44,927 nt of DNA from a virus. Positions 36,759 to 44,748 of the stretch are shown here, one piece after another (the first letter of the stretch is position 1; every line of letters starts with the position of its first letter). The stretch spans positions 1 through 44,927 of the IMG/VR virus record IMGVR_UViG_3300045240_000060; one strand, 5' to 3'. A program made the translations under genes and the position numbers. The notes beneath the pieces are model-generated. The model was not told where the DNA came from. It was given only the letters and a program-made list of their open reading frames with translations, and did not search any database.

Positions 36759-37525
36759 TGGCTGTCAGCTTCAATGGTACGACCGATGTGATCGACATGG
36801 GGCCGAATACGCCCCTCACCATTGGTAATAACCAGCCCATGTCGCTGATGTGCTGGATTAACTTTGCAAGTCTCTCCGGTATTCAGGTTTTCATAGCTAG
36901 GGGATTTGATAATACGGCGGGGACCGCTTGCTACGAATTTTTCCTCGCGTCTGCCACAACGATAACGATCCAATCAGTTGATACGGGCGGCTCCGTTGGC
37001 CATGGAGTTACCGGAACAATGGCATGGTCTATCGGTCAGTGGCACCATGTCTATGCTGACTACACGGGACCCCTTGGCACGCCAGCTAATACTTGGCGAA
37101 TTTATTTTGATGGGGTGTCCGCAAACACTCACGTTGATACGACGGGTCCAATCAACAATACGGTGCCGTTTACGGTGGGGGCACTAAGGGAGACGATTGG
37201 CGGTCCTTATATAGATTTTACTAGCGCCTGCATAGCAGATGTAGCCCTGTTAAATGGTCCGCTTACGCCAACAGAGATTTCCAGCTTGGCAGGCGGGTCG
37301 GTTCGCCCAAATGGCGGAATGAGCCAAACTCTACTCGGATATTGGTCGCTGGATACGGTCGGTGTCTCACAGACTGACCTCTCGGGCAATTCAAACACCG
37401 GAATCTACACACAGACAACGCCATCTCCATGCGGCAGCGGCCCTCCCTTTGGGCAAGTGATTAACGTGCCCACATTCACTCAATCACCAATCTTGCAAGT
37501 CCGCAGTTCGGTTCTGAGCTATTAG
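36758..37525 (+). CDS. LamG/concanavalin-like lectin protein
   Basis: 255 aa. The opening VSFNGTTDVIDMG, then MSLMCWINF, GQWHHVYADYT, WRIYFDGV and ACIADVALLNGPLTPTEISS, are classic LamG-like jelly-roll signatures. The C-terminus FTQSPILQVRSSVLSY matches the last 16 residues of the Gly-rich protein at 40693-41724 at nine positions. It is a probable glycan-binding virion protein. Confidence 0.8.
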   Translation: MAVSFNGTTDVIDMGPNTPLTIGNNQPMSLMCWINFASLSGIQVFIARGFDNTAGTACYEFFLASATTITIQSVDTGGSVGHGVTGTMAWSIGQWHHVYADYTGPLGTPANTWRIYFDGVSANTHVDTTGPINNTVPFTVGALRETIGGPYIDFTSACIADVALLNGPLTPTEISSLAGGSVRPNGGMSQTLLGYWSLDTVGVSQTDLSGNSNTGIYTQTTPSPCGSGPPFGQVINVPTFTQSPILQVRSSVLSY

Positions 37526-37833
37526 TGTATCAGATTCAATCTTTCGTCACGCTTCCGCTCGCGCCCCCAGGATCGATTGGATCGCCCATTGTTCCTATTG
37601 GCGAGGGGCTATCCAATCTAACGGTTGGTAATCCACCAAACGCAAATAGCGTGGTTGGTGCTGTTAGCGTAACAACCGCGGATGGTCGCCCCTATCCAGG
37701 ACAGATTATCTTGGGCGGTACAGATGGGGCAAAATTCGTGCTCAGTAACGGCGGGTTTCTACCCTGCAACCTACTTGTTGGGTCGGTTGATGTCGCGGCT
37801 GGAACATACAGTATCAACCTAACGGCGAACTAA
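37525..37833 (+). CDS. Single beta-domain surface protein (copy 1 of a duplicated domain)
   Basis: 102 aa starting with GTG overlapping the previous TAG. From about residue 30 it carries a cadherin/Ig-like domain (VTTADGRPYPGQIILGGTDG, LSNGGFLPCNLLVGSVDV) ending NLTAN. The same domain forms the C-terminus of the next gene, with many synonymous differences. The stop overlaps the next ATG. Confidence 0.65.
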   Translation: MYQIQSFVTLPLAPPGSIGSPIVPIGEGLSNLTVGNPPNANSVVGAVSVTTADGRPYPGQIILGGTDGAKFVLSNGGFLPCNLLVGSVDVAAGTYSINLTAN

Positions 37834-38693
37834 TGACCAATGTAACGGGCACTGTGATCGCTGGGTCGGTTAGCACGACATTCACGGGTACGACCAATGA
37901 TCCGGTTGTGGCCGGGACGCCATTTGCCGGAACGATTACGGCTGTTGCGCCGCCTCCACCTCCTCCGCCCCCCACGACTATCAATGTGGGTGTCACAACT
38001 ATTCAGACCAATTCTGATAGCGGCAACGGGAACCTACTCGTAGCGCAACCGATAGCACTTACGCAGGTGGCTACTATTCAATCTCTATCGTTCTACGTTA
38101 AGACAATCGGAGGCGCTCTGCGGCTTGGATTATATTCAGGTACTAAGCCTACGACGTTGGTAGCACAGACTGCATCTTTTACGCCGATCGCGGGGTGGAA
38201 TACTCAGCCAGTAGTAACCCCGGTATCGTGTCCTATCGGTCCGTACTTCCTCGCGTATCTGCCGGCCTCGAGTACTCTTGGTTTCGTAAATAGCAACGTT
38301 GGCGGGACCTCATACTTCAAACCCTTCACTTTTGGAGCAATGCCAAGCACCTTCCCGGCCTTGCCTTCTACGACAGCCTCAAATTGGTCGTTCTACGGGA
38401 CATTCAGTACGGCTCCGCCGTCACCTCCACCGCCGCCGCCCCCTCCAGGCGTTCCAATTGGCATTGGACTGTCCAGCGTATCGGTGGGCGTTCCACCCAA
38501 TGCAAACAATGTTGTGGGTATAGTTAGCGTGACGGACTCCGATGGGGGGCCCTATCCTGGACAAATCATCTTAGGTGGAACGGACGCAGCTATGTTCTTG
38601 CTCACCAATGGTGGCCTATTGCCATGCAATCTGGTGGTTGGATCAGTCGATATTCCGACCGGGACCTATAACATAACTCTGACGGCCAACTGA
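37833..38693 (+). CDS. Two-domain surface protein with polyproline linkers
   Basis: 286 aa. An N-terminal beta segment is followed by a P-x8 linker (about residues 40-48). A beta-sandwich domain (about 50-205) comes next: LYSGTKPTTLVAQTASF, SNWSFYGTF. Then a second Pro run (about 208-216) and the duplicated C-terminal domain (SDGGPYPGQIILGGTDAAMF...NLTAN). This multi-module design with rigid linkers suits a fibre or adhesin. The stop overlaps the next start. Confidence 0.65.
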   Translation: MTNVTGTVIAGSVSTTFTGTTNDPVVAGTPFAGTITAVAPPPPPPPPTTINVGVTTIQTNSDSGNGNLLVAQPIALTQVATIQSLSFYVKTIGGALRLGLYSGTKPTTLVAQTASFTPIAGWNTQPVVTPVSCPIGPYFLAYLPASSTLGFVNSNVGGTSYFKPFTFGAMPSTFPALPSTTASNWSFYGTFSTAPPSPPPPPPPPGVPIGIGLSSVSVGVPPNANNVVGIVSVTDSDGGPYPGQIILGGTDAAMFLLTNGGLLPCNLVVGSVDIPTGTYNITLTAN

Positions 38694-40180
38694 TGAAAAA
38701 GCTCCTCTTTGCAGCAGTTGCATGTCTCATCACTTATGCAGCGTATGCTATTACGGTGCCATTCACGATCACGGTTGGCACTGTTCAGGTCCCTGGGCCT
38801 AGCCTCGCGCTGTACAATGCTCAGACCTACTATACATGCACTAACAATCGGTTTGTCTCGACATCCGGCAGCGGGTCCAATAACGGGCTAACATCGGGGG
38901 CTCCTTGGGATGTGGCTACAGCCATTGCCTATGCGGCCCCCGCGGGCACCTGCATCAATCTCGCTACCGGCCTCTATACGACTGGCGGATTGACGATTAC
39001 GCACGGTGGTACCTCAGCGTCTCTGACGGGATATGTGGTATGGCGCTGCTCGAGTATGCCGTTCTCCTTCTCCAGCGGAGTTTTGCAGGGTGAAGGTACT
39101 GGGTGTCGGATACAGGGAACGTCATCGACAAACCCGATTACTATCTCTGGGGCCCCATATCTGATGTTCGATGCGTTGGAGATATTTACCAACGTACTCC
39201 CAAGCAACAACTGCATAGGCGACGAGGGCGGCGGCAACGGTACCGACAACACCGGCAGCCATCATATCTGGGTGCTTAACAGCGACTGGCACGGATGTGG
39301 ACAATCAGGTCTGCAATGGAACAACACAGATTGGCTGTTCGCCATCCACAACGTATTTCACGACAATTCTTCGAACGCCAGCTTCGGCGTATTCGGCTCT
39401 GGAATCTCTTTCTACGACCCGGTCGGAAAGACGGGATACTCACCGACGACAGAAGATAACAAATGGTGTTCCGCCACGAATAGCCTCTGCTACCATATGG
39501 TAATTGCCTATAACGTCGGGTACCACAACTTCAATATTCAATCCGGGACCGGAAACTCTGACGGTGAAGGAATCATATTAGACGATTTCCAGCATGGGCA
39601 GAATGCTTGCCCAGGCACTGGGACTTGCCCGTATACTGGTAATGTGCTGGTTATGGGCAATATCATGTATAACAACGGCGGGAGTGGCATTGAAAACAAT
39701 TCAAAGTTTTCTGGTACTACGACACTTGTAAACAACACAATGTATTCCAACAACTGGGATACTCACAACACTGGCACGTTTCGCGGGGGCATCTACAGCC
39801 AAGATGACCTCAACACCGTAAGCATAAACAATGTTTCTTATGCCGTTCTTGGTGCCGGCATTTTGGCAAGTAATTCTCCGTATCTGGGACAGTGCAATAA
39901 CGCCCCTCCATGCGCGGGTTTGGTTTGGCAAACCAATCTATCCTTCCCGGGCGGGGACAATAACTTCGACAACACTTTCAATGTCTATTCCACAACCGGC
40001 ACAAACAAAAACCTAGATGGGTCCGATCCAAAGTTCGTCAACGCTAGTACATCAACCCCGAACTTTGCCTTGCAGGGTACAAGCCCGGCAATTGGTTTCG
40101 GTCAGGCATTCGATCTCTTTAGAGCTAGCGGGCCGGTTGACGCGGGGGCTTGTCCATCATCATTGACAATATGCCCGTAA
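38693..40180 (+). CDS. Signal-peptide beta-helix protein (pectate-lyase-like)
   Basis: A 495-aa protein. The signal peptide MKKLLFAAVACLITYAAYA is followed by a short beta segment and then a right-handed beta-helix domain: A-T-G-L-Y-T-T-G-G-L-T-I near residue 105, then rungs VLNSDWHGCGQSGLQ, IAYNVGYHNFN, MGNIMYNNGGSGIENN, LVNNTMYSNN and a final SPAIGFG, as in secreted polysaccharide lyases. Numerous Cys suggest periplasmic or extracellular folding. It is either a virion spike or a secreted depolymerase that spreads ahead of progeny. Confidence 0.75.
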   Translation: MKKLLFAAVACLITYAAYAITVPFTITVGTVQVPGPSLALYNAQTYYTCTNNRFVSTSGSGSNNGLTSGAPWDVATAIAYAAPAGTCINLATGLYTTGGLTITHGGTSASLTGYVVWRCSSMPFSFSSGVLQGEGTGCRIQGTSSTNPITISGAPYLMFDALEIFTNVLPSNNCIGDEGGGNGTDNTGSHHIWVLNSDWHGCGQSGLQWNNTDWLFAIHNVFHDNSSNASFGVFGSGISFYDPVGKTGYSPTTEDNKWCSATNSLCYHMVIAYNVGYHNFNIQSGTGNSDGEGIILDDFQHGQNACPGTGTCPYTGNVLVMGNIMYNNGGSGIENNSKFSGTTTLVNNTMYSNNWDTHNTGTFRGGIYSQDDLNTVSINNVSYAVLGAGILASNSPYLGQCNNAPPCAGLVWQTNLSFPGGDNNFDNTFNVYSTTGTNKNLDGSDPKFVNASTSTPNFALQGTSPAIGFGQAFDLFRASGPVDAGACPSSLTICP

Positions 40181-40692
40181 CTTCCGTTGGGGCAATCTTT
40201 GCAACAAATAGCAAGCTGTTGCAGCGCATTTATATGCCGAGTTCGGATGACTCTGAAATTGCTCAACAGCATGTTGGGCCCGGGGAAACGCTCCTGACCG
40301 TTCCTATAAGCACCTATGCCCAAGGTGGTATTTCTGCGGTTCAGGGCGCAGTTGGAATCCCAACATTCAGCGGCCGATGTGCGGTCGTTGACGGTAAAAC
40401 AAATAAGGTGATTGATGCGATCATCGCGGACCCGGCCGTTTATTCTGATCCAAGAGGACAGGTAATCCCGCATGACCTAGCTATGGTTGGCGATAGTTGG
40501 ACCGGCAGCACGTTCACTCGTATTTATGCCCAAGTCGACCAAACGACTGGGAATATCATCAGTATGGGGCCGCAACCCATAAATAGCACAGCCGCTTCCG
40601 TAGGAAGCGTCCTTGTTGTTGCGCCAGTTGGAGCCATCGTCGGACAGAACCTTATAAGTCCAGTCAAACTAGCGGTTTCATCGGTGTCCTAA
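40171..40692 (+). CDS. Surface-island structural protein
   Basis: 173 aa from ATG 40171, overlapping the previous gene by 10 bp; an in-frame TTG lies at 40150. It has a beta-rich pattern with VGAIFATNSKLLQRIYMPSS and DSWTGSTFTRIYAQVD. It may be a fibre-associated chaperone or cap. No family was recognised. Confidence 0.55.
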   Translation: MPVTSVGAIFATNSKLLQRIYMPSSDDSEIAQQHVGPGETLLTVPISTYAQGGISAVQGAVGIPTFSGRCAVVDGKTNKVIDAIIADPAVYSDPRGQVIPHDLAMVGDSWTGSTFTRIYAQVDQTTGNIISMGPQPINSTAASVGSVLVVAPVGAIVGQNLISPVKLAVSSVS

Positions 40693-41724
40693 GTGGGTCA
40701 GACCGTCTTTGTAGCCTCCAATGCGGCATGGCCAACGCCCTCGGACTGGAACAACGCCAACAACTTTATCGAAGGCATTGCCGGCGGGGCGGGCGGCCAG
40801 GACGATAGCGGCGGCAACGGTGGTGGCGGAGGCGGTGGAGCTTACGGAAAGGCAATCAATCAGGCTCTAACCGCATCCACGAATAATAATGTAACGGTTG
40901 GCGGCGGCGGGGCGGGTGGAACTGGTACTGGCAATGCCGGGACCGGTGGTGCAACTAGTTTTGCAAATTCCACCCCGACAACGCTTATGTCCGCCAATGG
41001 CGGTAGCACCGGCTCGGGGACAACGGCAGCGGCCGGTGGGACGACCGGGGTCGGATCGACTGTAGGTGCAGGTGGCGCGGGTGGTGCCGGGGCGAGCTTC
41101 CCGGGGACTGGCGGTGGTGGATCAGGTGGGCCGCTTGGTACGAGGACTGGCGGTGCAGGTGGTGCGGGCTACGGCTCGGCCGTGGATGGCGTGTCAACCG
41201 GTGGCGGCGGCTCTGGTGGTGGCACCGCGGGGGCCCGAAATACATCTACCGCTGTTCCCGTTGTAGGATCAGCGGGCGGAAATAATCAGGCTGGGTCTGG
41301 CAGCGGCGCTGGAGGTTCAACGGCCCCAGGTGTTGGCGGGACAGGAACGGGCGGCGGCGGAGGCGGTGGTGGTGGTTATTCGGCAACTGCCGATGCGGCT
41401 GGCGGGCCTGGGGGGACTGAGGATGGAACAACTTATACCCCGTCGTGGGGATCATCCTCCAATGGCTCCGGTGGCGGTGGTGGTGGCGGTGGTGGCAAAA
41501 GCACATTCGCCGGTACCGCTGGTGCGGGCGGCGCCGGTGGCCTTTATGGCGGCGGCGGTGGCGGCGGCGGGTCTAACGCTTCCGCAGGTAATGGCGGGGC
41601 AGGTAAACAGGGCATCGTAGTTGTCACCTGGACCCCGGCGGCAGTTACTCTGCCTCCTTTGCCTCCAGGCGTCTTTACCGACTCCGAGATATATCGGGTC
41701 CGAAGCGTCGCTCTGGTCTACTAA
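40693..41724 (+). CDS. Polyglycine-rich adhesin-like tail-tip protein
   Basis: 343 aa starting at GTG directly after the previous stop. The first 30 residues (FVASNAAWPTPSDWNNANNF IEGI in two blocks) match the N-terminus of Gly-rich tail-tip proteins. Residues about 33-312 are runs of G with A, S, T and N, the pattern of the polyglycine type II helix sandwich in T-even gp38-type adhesins. It ends FTDSEIYRVRSVALVY, the tail shared with the LamG protein. It is likely receptor-binding, and repeat expansion could alter its loops. Confidence 0.75.
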   Translation: MGQTVFVASNAAWPTPSDWNNANNFIEGIAGGAGGQDDSGGNGGGGGGGAYGKAINQALTASTNNNVTVGGGGAGGTGTGNAGTGGATSFANSTPTTLMSANGGSTGSGTTAAAGGTTGVGSTVGAGGAGGAGASFPGTGGGGSGGPLGTRTGGAGGAGYGSAVDGVSTGGGGSGGGTAGARNTSTAVPVVGSAGGNNQAGSGSGAGGSTAPGVGGTGTGGGGGGGGGYSATADAAGGPGGTEDGTTYTPSWGSSSNGSGGGGGGGGGKSTFAGTAGAGGAGGLYGGGGGGGGSNASAGNGGAGKQGIVVVTWTPAAVTLPPLPPGVFTDSEIYRVRSVALVY

Positions 41725-41736
41725 AAGGATTAGCTG

Positions 41737-42276
41737 ATGAGCAGGCAATATTTCGCCGATACTCTGAACGAACCGATAAACGCCGCTTTTGCGACAATCA
41801 CAGCCATCACTGAAACCGTGTTGATACCGACGCTATACACTCCCATCCCTGCATTTGAGCCGCGTGCTGGTAAGGTCTATGAGCTAATTGTTGGCGGGAC
41901 CGTGACGACGGGTTTGACCGGAACGTTGATCATTCAGCCGCGGGTGGGTACCGCTATCGGTGGCACCGCTGTAGGGGTTTCGCCAACGCAGACTTACGTT
42001 GCGAGCGTCACCACAGCACCCTTCTTGTATCGTTGCTATTTGGTATACCGGTCGATTGGTCTAGGCGCGACATCGTCCACAGCAGTTTGTAATGGGGTCT
42101 GGGAGTCCGGAGGTGCCGTTGGGACGGCTGGCAGCTCGTTTGTATGTGCCCATAGTGTGACTGGTGCGGCTATCACTGTTGACACCACGGCTGCGCAAGC
42201 ACTTTGGATTGGCATCACTTTTAGTGTCGCGCCGTCTGTAATTCCGTTATGGCACGTTTGGCGGTCATTAAACTAA
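41737..42276 (+). CDS. Beta-rich surface-island protein
   Basis: 179 aa. It opens FADTLNEPINAAFATITAIT and continues with T/V/G strands (IVGGTVTTGLTGTLIIQPRV, YLVYRSIGLGATSSTAVC), like small jelly-roll virion proteins that cap fibres or decorate heads. The end is aromatic (PLWHVWRSL). No family was recognised. Confidence 0.6.
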   Translation: MSRQYFADTLNEPINAAFATITAITETVLIPTLYTPIPAFEPRAGKVYELIVGGTVTTGLTGTLIIQPRVGTAIGGTAVGVSPTQTYVASVTTAPFLYRCYLVYRSIGLGATSSTAVCNGVWESGGAVGTAGSSFVCAHSVTGAAITVDTTAAQALWIGITFSVAPSVIPLWHVWRSLN

Positions 42277-42288
42277 CCAAGTGATGTC

Positions 42289-44226
42289 ATGGTCGGATTT
42301 GTCGGCCATGTGCCGAGTGGCGTACCAAAATTCTGGGCACAAGACTCCCAGACGGTACCGGATCAAGTCAATGTAAGTTTTCTTGGCCAGCAACGACCTG
42401 GCCCGATTGTTACTCGCGTTGCGATGTGTATGGCGCTTTGTGCGCCGCCATCGCTACCGCCTAGCGTTGTTGCACCCACGGGGACAATGACGTCTAGCGC
42501 CCAGCCTGGGCCGGTATTTACCAGGCAGGCGCTCTATCAAGCGAATGCAACGCTACCGCCGCAAGTCCCGGCAGTAACCGTTGTAACGCCTTCTGTCGGC
42601 TGGTTAGCGCCGTTTGCGGTGCCCCCGTCTCTGTTGAGGCGGATTGATACTAACGCTGCCCTGGCGTGGGCTCCGCAGGCTACTTATCCTGCGCCTACTC
42701 CATCGAACCTGGAATGGTTACAGCCCTTCCCGGTACGCTTTGCGCCCAGAGCGGTTTACGATCTTAATCAGCCGTATTGGGTTCCTAAGCCTTCGTTTAA
42801 TGCGCCTACGCCTGCGAATCTAGAATGGTTACAGCTCTTCCCGGTTCGATTTGCGCCTCGGCCGTTCTATGACCTAAATATAACGTGGGTTCCACAACCC
42901 TCGTTCAATGCGCCTACTCCGGCGAACTTGGAATGGTTGCAGCCATTCCCAGTCAGGTTCTCGCCGCGCCCGTTCTACGATCTAAACAATACCTGGGTCC
43001 CGCAACCCTCGTTCAACGCACCCACGCCATCGGCGCTTGGGTGGCTACAACCGTTCAATCAGCGTACTGCGCCTCGCCCTGTTTACGATCTTAATTCGGG
43101 GTATGTGCCGCAACCGCCATCGGCGGCTACGCCTACGCCGAATACGCTTGGTTGGCTCCAGCCGTTCCCGACCAGAACGGCACCAAGGCCATTCTACGAT
43201 CTAAATCAGGCATGGGTACCGCAGGTACCGGCGGCAGTTGTTGCGGCGCCGCCTATTTCGTGGCTGCAATCTCTTAGTATTCCGCCGCGCGATCAGATCG
43301 TATTCGATACGATCCTGACGCCGTTCGGGGTGCCAACGGCTGCACTCTCGGCTTCGGCCCAGGCTGACACTCCACAGCCCGGCCCAGTCTTTACGAAGCT
43401 ACGCCTTTATCAAGCGTTTGCGACTTTACCGCCGCAGCAGGTAGGGCTTGCGCCGGTTATAACGCCGCTTGATGGAAGTAGTCAGCAGCCTGGGCCTGTC
43501 TTTACCAGACGCGCTCTCTACCAGGCATTTGCTACGCTGCCTCCGCAGACGCCTGCGGTTGTCGTTGCTGCGCCGTCGTTTGGTTGGTTCCAGACGATTG
43601 CGGTGCCGACGCGTCAGACGGTAGTTTTCAATACCGTCATCCTGCCGTTTACGCTGCCGGAAGTCCCGATTTGGGGCTGGTTCCAGCCGCTGTCGACACC
43701 TCGACAGCCCGTTCGACTTTGGGACGTAAATCAGTATTGGGTTCCCAAACCCTCGTTTAATGCGCCTACGCCATCCAATCTGGAATGGCTACAGGCGCTC
43801 TCTGTTCCACGGCAGCCGACCCGGCTCTGGGATGTAAATAACTATTGGGTCCCGCAGGCCAAGTATCCTGCGCCTACACCTGCCAACCTCGAGTGGTTGC
43901 AGGCATTTGGTACCCCGCGTCCACCAGTACAGCTTAGGGACATAAATTCTGGGTGGGTCCCGCAGGCGGCTCCTACCTTTACGCCTACTCCGACCAGCCT
44001 GGAATGGTTGCAAGGGCTCTCGATCCCTCGACAACCGCCCCGGCGGCCAGATTTTACGCCGGTCTTTATCCCGCCCAACATTGGCGGGACGGCACCTATA
44101 CCTCCGGTCCAGCTCATGGTGAGCTACCCGGGCAAGCCCAAACGTGAAATCCCGGATTACTCCAAGCCGTGGCCCAAACAGGATGACGAAGACGATGATG
44201 AGATCATTCTTGCTCTCTGGCCTTAG
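42289..44226 (+). CDS. Tandem W-L-Q / P-T-P repeat protein
   Basis: A 645-aa, Pro/Trp-rich protein built of 36-37-aa units with the consensus E-W-L-Q-x-F-x-V-R-x-x-P-R-x-x-Y-D-L-N-x-x-W-V-P-Q-x-x-x-x-A-P-T-P. Repeat Trp residues fall at about 105, 143, 180, 216, 252, 289 and 325, and again at 464, 500, 536 and 573. A second motif, QPGPVFTRRALYQAFATLPP, occurs at about 72, 363 and 400, with a degenerate copy at 35. The C-terminus is acidic (DDEDDDE). Low charge and extended repeats suggest a solenoid or fibrous surface protein. I do not recognise the family. Confidence 0.7.
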   Translation: MVGFVGHVPSGVPKFWAQDSQTVPDQVNVSFLGQQRPGPIVTRVAMCMALCAPPSLPPSVVAPTGTMTSSAQPGPVFTRQALYQANATLPPQVPAVTVVTPSVGWLAPFAVPPSLLRRIDTNAALAWAPQATYPAPTPSNLEWLQPFPVRFAPRAVYDLNQPYWVPKPSFNAPTPANLEWLQLFPVRFAPRPFYDLNITWVPQPSFNAPTPANLEWLQPFPVRFSPRPFYDLNNTWVPQPSFNAPTPSALGWLQPFNQRTAPRPVYDLNSGYVPQPPSAATPTPNTLGWLQPFPTRTAPRPFYDLNQAWVPQVPAAVVAAPPISWLQSLSIPPRDQIVFDTILTPFGVPTAALSASAQADTPQPGPVFTKLRLYQAFATLPPQQVGLAPVITPLDGSSQQPGPVFTRRALYQAFATLPPQTPAVVVAAPSFGWFQTIAVPTRQTVVFNTVILPFTLPEVPIWGWFQPLSTPRQPVRLWDVNQYWVPKPSFNAPTPSNLEWLQALSVPRQPTRLWDVNNYWVPQAKYPAPTPANLEWLQAFGTPRPPVQLRDINSGWVPQAAPTFTPTPTSLEWLQGLSIPRQPPRRPDFTPVFIPPNIGGTAPIPPVQLMVSYPGKPKREIPDYSKPWPKQDDEDDDEIILALWP

Positions 44227-44659
44227 CCTGCTGTTTATCGGCAGCGCATTAGCTCAGACCCAGACATGGACACTCCCCGGGCCAGCAAGCGGTACGGGCT
44301 ATCCGCTTGGGGCGCAGCCGTTCACTGCCTCGGCCAGTGCGGCAGCCACCAGTGCAACGGTGACGGTTACACCACCGACCGGGAAAACGGTTTACGTTTG
44401 CGGCATTGTAGCAAGTGAAAACGCAGGAACCGGGCAAACGACCGTCGGCAGCGTTACTAACCTGCTAGGGCCGGCATTGACGGCTGTTACTATGAGTTTT
44501 TGGTATCCTGGAACATTTTCGGCGACTGCCGGGGCAAACTTTTTCGATGATCTCTTGCCCTGTGCCCCGGGTATGCCGAACACAGCGGTTGTAGCGACGA
44601 CCCCGGTGGCAACCCTGGCCACGGCCAGCACAATCTATGTGACCGGATACTTCTACTAA
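44183..44659 (+). CDS. Exported beta-rich protein before scaffold
   Basis: 158 aa. The preferred start is ATG 44183 (44195 and 44198 also possible), within the end of the repeat-protein gene. Signal peptide MRSFLLSGLSLLFIGSALAQ (within the start region) is followed by a T/S/A/V-rich mature part with two Cys. It is similar in kind to the exported protein at 2100-2735, on the other side of the capsid genes. Virion decoration or a secreted factor are both possible. The gap 44660-44748 after it holds only the scaffold ribosome-binding site and weak stems. Confidence 0.62.
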   Translation: MTKTMMRSFLLSGLSLLFIGSALAQTQTWTLPGPASGTGYPLGAQPFTASASAAATSATVTVTPPTGKTVYVCGIVASENAGTGQTTVGSVTNLLGPALTAVTMSFWYPGTFSATAGANFFDDLLPCAPGMPNTAVVATTPVATLATASTIYVTGYFY

Positions 44660-44748
44660 TCGCGGGCGACCAGCGAAATAGTCGCAAGCGCAATCCAGCG
44701 AAACGGGTGGCGAGCCCCTACGCCTTTTTAGGGAAATAGGACGACAAC

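Noticed and set aside
40985-41506. Antisense frames across the polyglycine gene (His/Arg/Pro-rich)
   Set aside because: They are complements of Gly codon runs and have no ribosome-binding sites or protein-like composition.
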